Shown here piece after piece: positions 1-10,574 of a DNA stretch of 64,000 bases (positions within the stretch are counted from its first letter, which is position 1; every line of letters starts with the position of its first letter). The stretch covers positions 110,176,337 through 110,240,336 of the forward strand of contig OX328125.1 in the NCBI GenBank assembly GCA_946811695.1. The letters run 5' to 3'. Both the position numbers and the translations under genes were made by a program. The notes under the pieces were generated by a model. That model saw only the letters and a list, made by a program, of their open reading frames with translations, was not told the origin of the DNA and did no database searches. The stretch comes from Gonocerus acuteangulatus. Its lineage: Eukaryota; Arthropoda; Insecta; Hemiptera; Coreidae.

Positions 1-137
1 CATAAATTCCAATATAAAAATAATTGTTTTTCATAACTAAGCTTTCACCAAATCAATCCACGGACTGATGACCTAAAATACAAAGTAGTTATTAAGGTGA
101 AAAAAAAAAAGATTCAACTGTTATAGTCAAGTTGAAT

Positions 138-232
138 AGACCGCCTCCCGTTGATCACCGAAGTTCAGGAATGTCGGGCGTAGAGAGTATCTGACTGGGT
201 GACCGGCCACGTGCAGTAGTGAAGGGTGGAAA
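138..232 (+). repeat. 5S rRNA-like fragment, probably from a 5S-derived SINE
   Basis: The stretch has the order of internal-promoter landmarks of animal 5S rRNA: GATCACCGAAGTT, then GTCGGGCG, then GGGTGACCGGCCACGTG. The start of the 5S gene (GCCAACG...) and its canonical 3' end are not recognisable. A better copy of the same kind lies on the minus strand at 59750-59858 and also reads GGGTGACCG followed by CCACGTG, so this is more likely a decayed SINE head than a true 5S gene. No target duplication was found. Confidence 0.6.
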
Positions 233-345
233 CATGTCACTTTAGGGACGAGAATATTTGAATGTGTGCAAATATGCATATAATTCCCCGGTCAAATTGA
301 TGTACTGTTTTCTCCTGATCTTTCTAAAATTTTACTTAACATTTT

Positions 346-764
346 TACCTAATAAACTCTCTATCCTCCCAACATTCCTCACAACCCCATTCGCCGACTG
401 AAACGCAAGTGGCCAAGCGATCGGATATTCCATTCTAACCTAAACGGCCATCCTAACTCCTTAATAAACTCTCTATCCTCCCAGCACATTCCTCACAACC
501 CCATTCGCCGACTGAAACGCAAGTGGCCAAGAGATCGGATATTCCATTCTAACCTAAACGGCCATCCTAACTCCTTAATAAACTCTCTATCCTCCCAGCA
601 CATTCCTCACAACCCCATTCGCCGACTGAAACGCAAGTGGCCAAGAGATCGGATATTCCATTCTAACCTAAACGGCCATCCTAACTCCTTAATAAACTCT
701 CTATCCTCCCAGCACATTCCTCACAACCACATTCGGCGACTGAAACGCAAGTGACCAAGAGATC
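346..764 (+). repeat. Tandemly duplicated C-terminal end of a Jockey-type LINE ORF2 (114-bp units)
   Basis: Four copies of a 114-bp unit (38 codons, so in frame) encode a peptide containing HNPIRRLKRKWPRDRIF. The same RRLKRxWPRD signature ends the LINE reading frames at 5340-5690 and 27583-28387. The first unit lacks 2 bp before the HIPHNP segment and has S for R in WPSD. The last unit has a TGG-to-TGA change at the W of KWP and leads into an A-rich tail (about 778-808). The array is therefore an amplification inside a LINE 3' coding end, not an unrelated minisatellite. Confidence 0.75.
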
Positions 765-817
765 AACTCTAGAAAGTGAAAATCTGTGGAAAATAAATAA
801 ATAAAAAATCTGTCTTA

Positions 818-1050
818 TGGGTACTACAACTGTGCAGCATCCCATCTCGTGACTAGTGGGTACTACAACTGTGCAGCTTCCCACCTCATGTCTAGTGGGT
901 ACTACAACTGTGCAGCTTCCCATCTCATGACTAGTGGGTACTACAACTGTGCAGCTTCCCATCTCATGTCTAGTGGGTACTACAACTGTGCAGCTTCCCA
1001 TCTCATGTCTAGTGGGTACTACAACTGTGCAGCTTCCCACCTCATGTACA
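818..1050. repeat. 39-bp minisatellite, about 6 copies
   Basis: The unit contains GGGTACTACAACTGTGCAGC followed by a TTCCCATCTCATG block. Because 39 is a multiple of 3, frames on both strands stay open and give repetitive peptides that are not real genes. It follows the A-rich tail of the LINE array directly. Confidence 0.9.
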
Positions 1051-1064
1051 TTCATCTCATATAA

Positions 1065-1395
1065 TCTAGCAATAATTTACTAGAAATGTATCTTATACAT
1101 TGTTGTAAATTCCAAATAAATAAATGAAAAAAACAAAAAAAAAAAACAGAACCCCCCCCCTCACCAACTCCTTTCTTCCTATGTTTCCCGGTATTAACTG
1201 TCAGAAATGATCCCGCATTTGTGAGGAATAGTTCTCTATCTTCCCATCGGTAAGCCCATATTGTTATATCTAATCTAATATATAATCTGTTATTCTTATA
1301 TCTGTTCTCCTAATAATCCAAACACTTCTAGAGAACATTGTTCTTCTATATATTATGTTCTAGTATTTTATGTTTTTGTATTTGTGTATGTAGGC

Positions 1396-1400
<5 letters not shown>
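1065..1400. other. No gene seen; A-rich and C-rich low-complexity sequence
   Basis: The interval holds an A-rich run, a poly-C run near 1150 and short pyrimidine-rich text before the TA tract. Nothing recognisable. Confidence 0.5.

Positions 1401-1450
<50 letters not shown>
1401..1450. repeat. (TA)n microsatellite
   Basis: An uninterrupted TA run of 50 bp, immediately upstream of the hammerhead-like motif at 1489. Confidence 0.97.
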
Positions 1451-1453
<3 letters not shown>

Positions 1454-1488
1454 CAGTATTACATCCGTCCTACTTGTTTTTTACAGCC

Positions 1489-1521
1489 CTGATGAAGGCT
1501 TGAAGTTCAAGCCGAAACGTC
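1489..1521 (+). ncRNA. Hammerhead ribozyme-like core (PLE terminal type)
   Basis: CTGATGA is followed by an inverted repeat (GGCTTG/CAAGCC, loop AAGTT) and GAAACGTC. This is the conserved CUGANGA - stem II - GAAA order of a hammerhead. GCC before and GGC after can form a short stem I. The only stem III candidate is the self-complementary ACGT followed by C, which would suit cleavage after GUC in a dimer. Hammerheads of this kind are known from the terminal repeats of Penelope-like elements. Activity is inferred, not shown. Confidence 0.6.
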
Positions 1522-1573
1522 GGCAAAATAAAACCATTTTTACGATAAAATGTAGTTTTATTAAGTAGCAGTG

Positions 1574-3003
1574 ACCGAACCCCGACAATCCCTACCTTGC
1601 ATCATCTACGGTCAACCATCTCCTCTCACGAACCCCGACAATCCCTACCTTGCATCATCTACGGTCAACCATCTCCTCTCACGAACCCCGACAATCCCTA
1701 CCTTGCATCATCTACGGTCAACCATCTCCTCTCACGAACCCCGACAATCCCTACCTTGCATCATCTACGGTCAACCATCTCCTCTCACGAACCCCGACAA
1801 TCCCTACCTTGCATCATCTACGGTCAACCATCTCCTCTCACGAACCCCGACAATCCCTACCTTGCATCATCTACGGTCAACCATCTCCTCTCACGAACCC
1901 CGACAATCCCTACCTTGCATCATCTACGGTCAACCATCTCCTCTCACGAACCCCGACAATCCCTACCTTGCATCATCTACGGTCAACCATCTCCTCTCAC
2001 GAACCCCGACAATCCCTACCTTGCATCATCTACGGTCAACCATCTCCTCTCACGAACCCCGACAATCCCTACCTTGCATCATCTACGGTCAACCATCTCC
2101 TCTCACGAACCCCGACAATCCCTACCTTGCATCATCTACGGTCAACCATCTCCTCTCACGAACCCCGACAATCCCTACCTTGCATCATCTACGGTCAACC
2201 ATCTCCTCTCACGAACCCCGACAATCCCTACCTTGCATCATCTACGGTCAACCATCTCCTCTCACGAACCCCGACAATCCCTACCTTGCATCATCTACGG
2301 TCAACCATCTCCTCTCACGAACCCGTCAGTCCCTACCTTGCATCATCTATGGTCAACCATCTCCTCTCACGAACCCCGACAGTCCCTACCTTGCATCATC
2401 TACGGTCAACCATCTCCTCTCACGAACCCCGACAATCCCTACCTTGCATCATCTACGGTCAACCATCTCCTCTCACGAACCCCGACAATCCCTACCTTGC
2501 ATCATCTACGGTCAACCATCTCCTCTCACGAACCCCGACAGTCCCTACCTTGCATCATCTACGGTCAACCATCTCCTCTCACGAACCCCGACAATCCCTA
2601 CCTTGCATCATCTACGGTCAACCATCTCCTCTCACGAACCCCGACAATCCCTACCTTGCATCATCTACGGTCAACCATCTCCTCTCACGAACCCGTCAGT
2701 CCCTACCTTGCATCATCTATGGTCAACCATCTCCTCTCACGAACCCCGACAGTCCCTACCTTGCATCATCTACGGTCAACCATCTCCTCTCACGAACCCC
2801 GACAATCCCTACCTTGCATCATCTACGGTCAACCATCTCCTCTCACGAACCCCGACAATCCCTACCTTGCATCATCTACGGTCAACCATCTCCTCTCACG
2901 AACCCCGACAGTCCCTACCTTGCATCATCTACGGTCAACCATCTCCTCTCACGAACCCCGACAGTCCCTACCTTGCATCATCTACGGTCAACCATCTCCT
3001 CTC
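1574..3003. repeat. 53-bp minisatellite, about 27 copies
   Basis: The unit contains CGAACCCCGACAATCCCTAC and a CTTGCATCATCTACGGTC block. A few units have a 2-bp deletion with CCCGTCAGTCCC, and some carry AGTCCC for AATCCC. The unit has no stop in any forward frame and 53 is not a multiple of 3, so all three forward frames stay open for roughly 470-520 codons. These frames share one cyclic peptide and should not be annotated as genes. Confidence 0.97.
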
Positions 3004-3306
3004 AAACAAAAAACCTCCTTTTTTTACCTCCTTTTTTTTCTAGCGCAAGTCGTTGAGTATGAACGAATAAAATTCTGTTATTTCCACATCTTCAAATGCT
3101 TGCATCTCAAAAGCGACGGACGAATACATCAAATTACTTTCATATCTGGAAGAATAAACTGACTCCAGTTACAAAACGCATGTGTTGGGGGAGGGGAAAA
3201 CATTTAACACATCTTTTTAAATAACAAGACAAAATCGTTCACTTAAAATTTTAAAATGTGAAAAAAACCTTGGTTTCTCAGTGTAAAACGAAAATTAAAT
3301 ATTTTG
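3004..3306. other. No gene seen
   Basis: T-rich and mixed sequence between the 53-bp array and the piggyBac-type MITE. Nothing recognised. Confidence 0.5.
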
Positions 3307-3310
3307 TTAA

Positions 3311-3894
3311 CCCTCCGTCGATCAGGGGGGGTCTAGGCGGATCCCATACACACTATTTCCCCCCTCCCTTATAGCCACCGTATCTCTACCTTCCTGTTCT
3401 TTGAGTAGCTTCCTAATCAGTAGTGCTCCGAAGATCGGCAGTGTCAAATCGCTAATACAGGATAGTCCAAGCCTCAAATTGATTATTTTTTGTTGAAAAA
3501 CGGCTTCAGGGTCTGAGTGGACCCCACGTGGGCTTCCGTGGTTGTTGATATTTACATGTTTTTTATTTTTCCAATTTAATTAGTTTGTATCATGATAGTA
3601 TCTGCTATCAAGATAAAACTGAATTCGTCGATTTTTACAATCTGACGAAAGGATTCCATTTTCCTGTGTTATTGTCTTTCTTTAACGCAATTTCAAATCC
3701 TACAACCACAATTTTGGAACCGGAGACTCCATATTTGGAGGGTAGGGGTCTTAACATACAGCTACAAATTGATTGAATATTTTTTGAAGGTAGTTTTATG
3801 AAGTATTAGCACGTTACCACCAGAAATGAAGTGTGGTCCTAGTGGACCCCATGTGGACGACGGTGTAACCATCTCTCACGTGGTCGACGGAGGG
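3311..3894. mobile_element. piggyBac-type MITE with TTAA target duplication
   Basis: The element starts CCCTCCGTCGATCA and ends with the near-exact inverse TGGTCGACGGAGGG. TTAA lies on both sides (3307-3310 and 3895-3898), the canonical piggyBac target duplication. Length is 584 bp. Subterminal motifs of the type GTGGACCCCA recur inside near both ends. A 63-codon frame (3585-3776) is present but shows no transposase similarity I can see, so the copy is non-autonomous. Confidence 0.85.
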
Positions 3895-3898
3895 TTAA

Positions 3899-4427
3899 GA
3901 ATGTTTCAATAATCAGAGAATTTTTCAAAGTAGTTCTTATTGCGCAAACATTGCAATAGTGTCTTCTTATACTAAATGGAGGCCTCCTAGAGTTGATGAG
4001 CTAAAATTAAACATATGACATACACATAAGGAAGTTGAGCCGTGATGTGACTCATGCCTATATACCGATGGTCGTCCGCCCACACAGCTGATATAGAGAG
4101 CTATATACTCAAAGCCTTCCCTGTATGCTCCAAGGACTTCTCGTCTCGGGTTACATTAACCAACGCCCACAGCACATCGGGGGGTCTACGCATTCTATAC
4201 CTGTCGCTGAAACTCTTGGTAGGCTCGGATATCAAAGTGGAAAATTCGTTAGCACCCGACGCATACCCGAAATCCCTACTAGTTGTGCTATGTCGAGATG
4301 ACAGTTTTTTCACCGGCTACAGCATATCGGGTGAACCGAAGGATGAAAAACGCTCGCTATTTGTGTGTTCTGGATACTTGAAGATGGCTGATTGAGTTTC
4401 CACGCGTTTTTCATAAATAAAACATAA
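3899..4427. other. Unexplained interval with one 113-codon frame
   Basis: A plus-strand frame (4054-4395) is open for 113 codons, but I recognise no domain, see no signal peptide or splice context, and an overlapping minus-strand frame is also open. I treat it as chance or an unrecognised repeat. Confidence 0.3.
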
Positions 4428-4435
4428 AAATTATT

Positions 4436-5203
4436 GGGTCTTTTTGCGAAGACCACATCCAGTTACTTTTGAAGTAGCAGTAGTGATTGTATGAGTGATT
4501 CAGCGCATGCGCATAACTCCTTTGCCTTCTTATTGGAGCATTCCGATGACCAATAGTATTGGTTCTTGCTGGGAGTAAAGTAACCTTCAACAGTGAATTA
4601 GCTTTTGTTTATGAAAAAGCTCTGCTTATGTTAGTAAGAAAAATGAGTCTTTTACAATTAGTTCGCGATGTTCCTGACAAAGAAAAAGGGATTGGTTTCT
4701 TACTCGGAAAAATTAATGGAATCCTATTAATTTTAGCGAGATGGATAGACTAGAGTCACTAAAATTAATGTAATTCTATTAATTGTGAGTTGGATTGACT
4801 AGGGTTTTGATATCTTCTTGAGCGAGCGGAAACGCATAGCATGTAATGCCTAATAAATGTAAAATATCCAAAAAAGAGAGAGAGAAAAGGAATGAAATAT
4901 GTTTGTTCACAAATATCGTTGTTTGTTATCCTTCATAACCTGCAAAACAGTCAACTTTAATGCTTAATAACTTATTTCATAGTTGAGAGAATTGATTTTG
5001 ATCATATTAACCTTTTTATTAATAAATATTGCTTGCCATTATCTAATATGGATTATAACCATAGATAACGAGTCAAGTAGTAAAAGATAACCAGCAAAGA
5101 AGCTGTAAGCTAATCAGTAAGCTTATCAGCGAGTACGAGTAACTCTTATAAATCACTACAGCTACTTCAAAAGTAACTGGATGTGGTCTTCGCAAAAAGA
5201 CCC
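4436..5203. mobile_element. Snapback MITE, GGGTC family, copy 1
   Basis: The element begins GGGTCTTTTTGCGAAGACC and ends with its inverse. Each terminus can itself fold (GGTCTT/AAGACC). Inverted similarity continues through the ACATCCAGTTACTTTTGAAG block. The 8-bp sequence AAATTATT flanks it on both sides (4428-4435 and 5204-5211). The interior holds the shared arm with GAGCGAGCGGAAACGCATAG and ATTAATTTTAGCGAG. An 8-bp duplication with GG termini fits Merlin or a hAT-like group; I cannot decide. No transposase frame is present. Confidence 0.85.
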
Positions 5204-5339
5204 AAATTATTTTTACATTTTGGTTTGAAGAAGAATTAGAAAAAAAATATAAACAGACATTATTTTCGTATTTTCTTTTTATTAAATATGTCAAAAACTG
5301 TTGGGAAATCAGTAAAAATTTGAAGTTAACTCTTCAAAA

Positions 5340-5690
5340 CGACCTTAATATTCCTTTCGTAAACGACCTCGCCAAATCCCGCTTCCTGACGTTTCATTCC
5401 AAATTGTCATCCCACCCAAATCCTAGAGGTCAATCCCTTTCCACTCAGATCCACCCTAAAGACCTTCCCAGGAGGCTTAAGAGACTTTGGCCCCGTGACC
5501 AGCTACGATGACAGCAGTCAAAAACAGCACAGATTGTTTTAATATATTAGGAAGTGGCGATAATATTTGGCTCCTTCCATATACTATTCGTTGACATGTA
5601 TACTTAGACCAGCACAATTAATTATTGTACTTATAATTGTACAGATTTTAAATAAAAATGAAAAGAAAAAAAAAAAAAAAAAAAAAAAAA
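5340..5690 (+). mobile_element. 5'-truncated Jockey-type LINE
   Basis: The copy encodes a LINE C-terminus (frame to about 5510) with KSRFLTFHSKLSSHPNP and RRLKRLWPRDQLR, matching the longer copy at 27583-28387. Its 3' end reads ATAATTGTACAGATTTTAAATAAA and then poly-A. The 10-bp duplication CTCTTCAAAA lies at 5330-5339 and 5691-5700, so the 5' truncation and insertion are directly visible. Confidence 0.9.
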
Positions 5691-5913
5691 CTCTTCAAAA
5701 GGCTACTAAATTTCGTATAAATACGATTCTTATGCAATATTTCGTGCTTAAAATTTGCAAGTTTAGTTTTGCTTGTTTGAAGTTCTTTAATTGCATTTAA
5801 CAGCGGAATAAATAAGAAAACGAGAATGATGTTTTTAATAAAGTCTTTCTGAAACTGAATGTAAGGAAAAACGATTGATTCTGATGAAAATTGTTCCAGA
5901 CGTTTCACATCTA

Positions 5914-6127
5914 ACTAAGGGTGGGTTTACACTTGCTAGTTATTGCAGGATATTTATATCAGAGAGAAATTGCGACTATTGAAACCCATGTAAAATGTAT
6001 GTCTGCAATAAATTGCTCATGGTAGAATTTATTGCGGACATACATTTTACATGGGTTTTCAATAGTCGCAATTTCTCTCTGATATAAATATCCTGCAATA
6101 ACTATCAAGTGTAAACACACCCTTAGT
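5914..6127. mobile_element. Hairpin MITE with TA target duplication
   Basis: Almost the whole 214 bp is one inverted repeat: ACTAAGGGTGGGTTTACACT at the left is mirrored at the right, and the arms of about 95 bp are separated by a loop near GCTCATGGTAG. TA flanks both ends. This fits a Tc1/mariner-type MITE. A transcript would form long double-stranded RNA. Confidence 0.8.
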
Positions 6128-6129
6128 TA

Positions 6130-6404
6130 TTTGAAATTTGGTTCCGTTTGGAGTTAAGTAAGTATTAGAACAAATATTTTATTAACAAATATATTATATT
6201 AACAGAGACGTTTTGGGAACTTAGTAAATTTTCAGAAATATATCGAAAAAGGTTAGAAAATCGTGGTAAGTGAAAGGTTTACTAAATTCTTTAAAAAAAG
6301 AGGATCTGCAGCAATTTTAGAGGGGGCGGGGCAAATAAGAGAAATAAGTGTTTAAAACTTAAAAGTGTTAGTCTTGTTCTTTTAACGGGGTTTAAATTTC
6401 ATTT
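6130..6404. other. No gene seen
   Basis: AT-rich sequence with no recognised element between the hairpin MITE and the SINE. Confidence 0.4.
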
Positions 6405-6416
6405 AACAGTAAAATG

Positions 6417-6615
6417 GGGGTCTCCCGTGGTCTAATGGCTAGCGCCTTGGATTCATAAGCGGGAGATGGTGGGTTCGATTCCCAACCTCCGGCAGGAATT
6501 TTATCATCCCACGGCTCGCTGGTAAAATTCCTCGCTGCACCCTGGATGTCGGCGCTAATGACCTAGATGTAGATGCGCCGTAAAAAAAAACAAAAAAAAA
6601 AAAAAAAAAAAAAAA
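6417..6615 (+). mobile_element. tRNA-derived SINE, family A, copy 1
   Basis: The head has pol III promoter boxes: box A within TGGTCTAATGGCTAGCGC and box B GGTTCGATTCC. The body ends GATGTAGATGCGCCGT and then poly-A. The 12-bp duplication AACAGTAAAATG lies at 6405-6416 and 6616-6627. The parent tRNA is not clear from the degenerate anticodon arm. Confidence 0.9.
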
Positions 6616-6627
6616 AACAGTAAAATG

Positions 6628-7255
6628 TTTATTTTAGTAAAACAATATAAGAAAATGGGAAAGGTACTAGCAATAGTCTCTGTAGAAAGAGGATGGAATA
6701 ATTTCTGCTTGGGATGCTGGCAGTTTTCTGTTGTGGCGCCTAAAATCTTCTTTCTCTTTGAGATTTAATGTTATATATTTTTCACGAAAGATCGAAACCT
6801 ACTAATGACTGCTTCTACTCATTTGCTAATGACACAGGGGATATGAACGGAACCGCGCTAAGATGACTCAGCTCCTAGAAATCCGACCTTTTTTTGTATT
6901 TATTTTCGTTTTTGCAAATAGTTGAAAAATGTAGTTTACTCATCTCCTGCGAGAATTATACAAACTTCTTCCCATGTAGTTTTAAAAAACCACGGAGATG
7001 GAATAGTTATTTCTTAGGTTGAGTCATAATAAAACACCACACCCTCGCTAAGGAATCGGTACACCCTCGAACTCCTTGACTTCTTGGCCAAGATTTGACT
7101 CCATTACTCTTCGGCTTGACACAGTTATCTTTCCTGTTTCTACGTTCCATCTTGGCGGCAGTCGGTATTTTCCTTCATGGAAAACCAAACCTTCAGCGAT
7201 GTCCTGAAGAGGACCAACTGGAACTCGCAGGCATTGCGTTAAACCTGCTAAACAA
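6628..7255. other. No gene recognised; partly a dispersed repeat
   Basis: Around 6715-6830 the text resembles the inverted arms at 25360-25500 and 26380-26490 (shared words TGGCGC and CGAAAGAT). Two short opposite frames at 7048-7331 overlap each other and match nothing I know. Confidence 0.4.
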
Positions 7256-7267
7256 CTCACAAGCATT

Positions 7268-7478
7268 TATTTATTTAAATTTTAACGTCCATTTATTATT
7301 AACTACGAATTTTAGGACGGATTATCTATAGGTTACCACCCTTTTCTAGCCAGGATAGGGGTGATGCCTTTTCTTTTTTTCGAAAGAAAAGCCACCACCC
7401 CTAGTGGGAATTGAACCCACGACCTTTGGCACGGAGTGTTAAGTGCTCACGCCTTAACCCTCACGGCCATCGGGTCTC
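7268..7478 (-). mobile_element. tRNA-derived SINE, family B, copy 1
   Basis: Read on the minus strand, the head has box A-like GATGGCCGTGAGGGTTAAGG and box B GGGTTCAATTCCC. The body GCATCACCCCTATCCTGGCT follows, and the tail is TTAAAATTTAAATAAATAAA. The 12-bp duplication CTCACAAGCATT lies at 7256-7267 and 7479-7490. Confidence 0.88.
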
Positions 7479-7490
7479 CTCACAAGCATT

Positions 7491-8964
7491 AACAGAGTAG
7501 GTCTATAGAACAGAAATAGCAAGTCCTCTATTTCAAAAATGTTTTTTACTTACTAATTTTTTTAAGAGTTCAATTCAATTATACATTAAAAGAAACAAAA
7601 AAAAAAAAAAACAATGTTCAAACGAACGAAACCAACACTTTCGACTTTTAGGTACCAATTTCTCCGAATGAGATACCAGTATCGAAAACTACAAAATAAT
7701 GTTTTCTGTATGAAATTTAGCATTCTTTCGAATGATTAAGGGCTAATACTAACTTTTTTTTTTTTTTTTTCCTATTTTCTTTTTTGTGGGCTTAAATGCT
7801 CCCTTAACTAATCAAAGATGATATCCAAGAGTGTTTATATACCGGAAATTTTTTTAAACGTACCAAAAATTCGATTTTTCAACTAAAGTCCCAATACATT
7901 TCAAAATTAAAAACCATTTTTTTTAAATCTTTATTACAAGAAAAAATTGAACTTTCCGGTACATTTAACTTTGGAGTAGATTTTTTCCAAACAATGTTTT
8001 TGAAATCGGGCGATACGCTAGTGATTTCAATTTTCACCCGATCAACTTCAAATTTTAACTGCAGATATCTAATGATATTTCCTAGTAAAGTACGTTGGGA
8101 TTTTTCCATTTATTGAATTTTCACGTTTTTATGGCCGATTTTCGACAGTTTCTTTTTAATAGAAAATGAAGAATTGTTCATCATTTACGGAAAAATTAAT
8201 ATTTATTAAAAATCCTACATAATTTACTAGATTTAAACTTTGTTCTTTCATAATAATTTGAGTTTTTTGTTCTAGATTAAAAATTGCCGCCTGCAAACTA
8301 TCGCCCGTGGAAAAACAGGGGTCATCGTCAGACAATGCGCCGCCATTTTGTTTTCTAAGAATTAAAACTTTTTTCGTTTTTGGTCACTTTAACATCTCAT
8401 ATAAAACTTATTGATTTTGAGCACAAAATGTAGTATTAGCCCGTAACAGATACGAACCACGATTCTTCAACTGTTTTCGAGATATTTAAAAAATTTAAGA
8501 AAATGTGTATGTTTTTCAGGTCCCTGAATCCGAACTGGTAGTTTGTTTGACACGCACTGCCTCCCCAACATGATTTTTTTTCAGATTTTTCCAACGTATA
8601 TTTCTCTAATTTGACCTTGAAATGACCTTTAGGAAAACGCGTAAAGGTAAAAAAAAAAAAAAAAACTCCGGATTCTGACTCAGGAACTGTTAAGGGAATA
8701 ACATATGATATATTTGTATAACCTACAAATAGATCATATGTTTAAATGTTATGTTTATGTTAAAATAAATCAGTCTTGTTCTTGGTTTCAACAAGTGTGC
8801 TTAATGTTAGATTTAAGTAGTTAAGTTATGCCTCCAAAGAGACTTAAGTCTACGGAGCCGTCTGCAAGTGGATGTCCTAACAGGAACCTCAAAAACATGA
8901 CTACATGACTTTCCAATGACCTTGAACTTGATGTTATGAAGGTTAATCATTCTTGTCATCGTAT
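7491..8964. other. No gene seen; AT-rich intergenic sequence
   Basis: Several A and T runs (7600, 7750, 8650). One 76-codon minus-strand frame (7879-8109) shows no family signature. Confidence 0.4.
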
Positions 8965-8972
8965 TTAACGAC

Positions 8973-9824
8973 GGTAAAAATGCAGTTTCCAGCCCTCCAA
9001 ACCGATTTCTTTCAAACTTTGCACAATAACGTATTTCGATGCACTAAACTCGAATACGATAAAAAAAAAACGTCGGATTTGACTAGGAAAGAAGTTATTA
9101 AGCACTTAAGTTCACTGTTGTGCAGGTTATGAGAGCTAATGTAAACAACTAAATTTGTGACGACTTTAAGGCATACATGCTATGGGTTTCCGCTCGCTAC
9201 GCTCGCTCAAAAAGATAACAAAACCCCAGTCAATCCAACTCGCTAAAATTAATAGACTATAATATTAAGCACTAAAGTTAGGAAGGTTATAAAACTAGGC
9301 GTCATCAGCGTATTTGTAAACACGCGCATGCGCAGATATGTATCATTGGGAAACAGAGAACTCTCATTTGAAATGTTCAGAAACCATTTATTCAAAGATA
9401 TTGTTAATTTTAAGGGCATCCTCACCTGTCGGCACCTATCGCTTAAGGGCATACGTGCTATGCGTTTCCGCTCGCTCCGCTCGCTCAAGAAAATAACAAA
9501 ACCCCAGTCAATCCAACTCGCTAAAATTAATAGAATTCTATTAATTTTAGCGAGTTGGATTGACTGGGGTTTCGTTATCTTCTTGAGCGAGCGGAGCGAG
9601 CGGAAACGCATAGCATGTATGCCCTTAAAGTCGTCCTAGACTTTAAGTGACCTAGACGTTAGCTCTCATAACCTGCACAACAGTGAACTTAAGTGCTTAA
9701 TAACTTCTTTCCTAGTTGAATCCGACGTTTTTTTTTATCGTATTCGTGTTTAGTGCATCAAAATACGTTATTGTGCAAAGTTTGAAAGAAATCGGTTTGG
9801 AGGGCTGGAAACTGCATTTTTACC
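8973..9824. mobile_element. Snapback MITE, GGTAAAAATGCAG family
   Basis: The 852-bp unit starts GGTAAAAATGCAGTTTCCAG and ends with the inverse; arms run several hundred bases toward a centre at about 9540. The flanks TTAACGAC (8965-8972) and TGAACGAC (9825-9832) match at 7 of 8 positions. The inner arms carry the same TTCCGCTCGCTCCGCTCGCT and AATTAATAGAATTCTATTAA core as the GGGTC family, although the termini differ. Confidence 0.8.
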
Positions 9825-9832
9825 TGAACGAC

Positions 9833-10513
9833 CCCAAAAGAACCATTTACCCGCGTTATTTTAGTTTTTTTTTTTTTTTTAATTGAATATTTACAATATG
9901 TATACATATAATACAATAAGTAAATATATATCTCATAAACTAGCACAAGGAAGAATAGAGGGGAGAAGGCAGCCATTGCTGACACTCCCTGAGGAATTAT
10001 AAATATTTTATTTAAGTATTACAGTTGGTCCCTAGGCCACTTTCTTTTCAGGCGTCTCGGGGGATTGGAAGGGATCGCATCTGTGGAAAGGGATTGGGCA
10101 AGGGGATTGGGATGAAAGGATAGCTTGGAATGAAAAGAGGAGAATCGGGTATTTTTTGGTTATTTGAAGCAAATTATTCAGGAAAACAGTGCACACTACC
10201 CACATTCTGATATATACACTCAGTTATGCAGCTCCTGTGTGACGGTCTTTTGTATTAAATACTATTTCCTAAATACATAACTACTTCCGATAATAAACCA
10301 TTACAAATAACACAAATATCCTCTCCCGTCATATTATTACTCGCTTTGATTGTTTATATTCTGTGATTCCCCCCGCTGAGGATGTGTGTTGAAGATAGCT
10401 AAGTAGGCCGCGAAATTTCTCTGCCATCCAGACACCGCATTCCAAGCTACCGGCCTATCTCTCTATATACCGACGGGTATCAACCCCTAGGCAATAACAG
10501 TAGCTAAGGGGTA

Positions 10514-10524
<11 letters not shown>
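9833..10524. other. No gene seen; one weak hammerhead-like string
   Basis: Mixed sequence. At 10376-10416 there is CTGAGGA and then CGAAAT on the plus strand, but the spacer does not form a convincing stem and GAAAC is replaced, so it is not called as a ribozyme. Confidence 0.4.

Positions 10525-10571
<47 letters not shown>
10525..10571. repeat. (GT)n-(TA)n microsatellite
   Basis: A short GT run grades into about 46 bp of TA at the outer edge of the inverted-repeat unit 10571-14063. Confidence 0.95.

Positions 10572-10574
<3 letters not shown>

Noticed and set aside
1571..3162. Three overlapping frames of about 470-520 codons as protein genes
   Set aside because: They arise from a stop-free 53-bp unit whose length is not divisible by 3.
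4054..4395. 113-codon plus-strand frame
   Set aside because: No recognisable domain, overlapping open frame on the other strand, no gene context.
6417..6500. Functional tRNA gene
   Set aside because: The tRNA-like head is followed by a SINE body, poly-A and a target duplication, and the anticodon arm is degenerate.
6842..6872. Inverted 30-bp pair with 16645-16675 as termini of a 10-kb element
   Set aside because: The match is short, GAACCGCGCTAA-type words also occur in family D repeats, and no target duplication was seen.
10376..10416. CTGAGGA ... CGAAAT string as a hammerhead
   Set aside because: Spacer does not form a convincing stem, and GAAAC with a cleavage triplet is missing.
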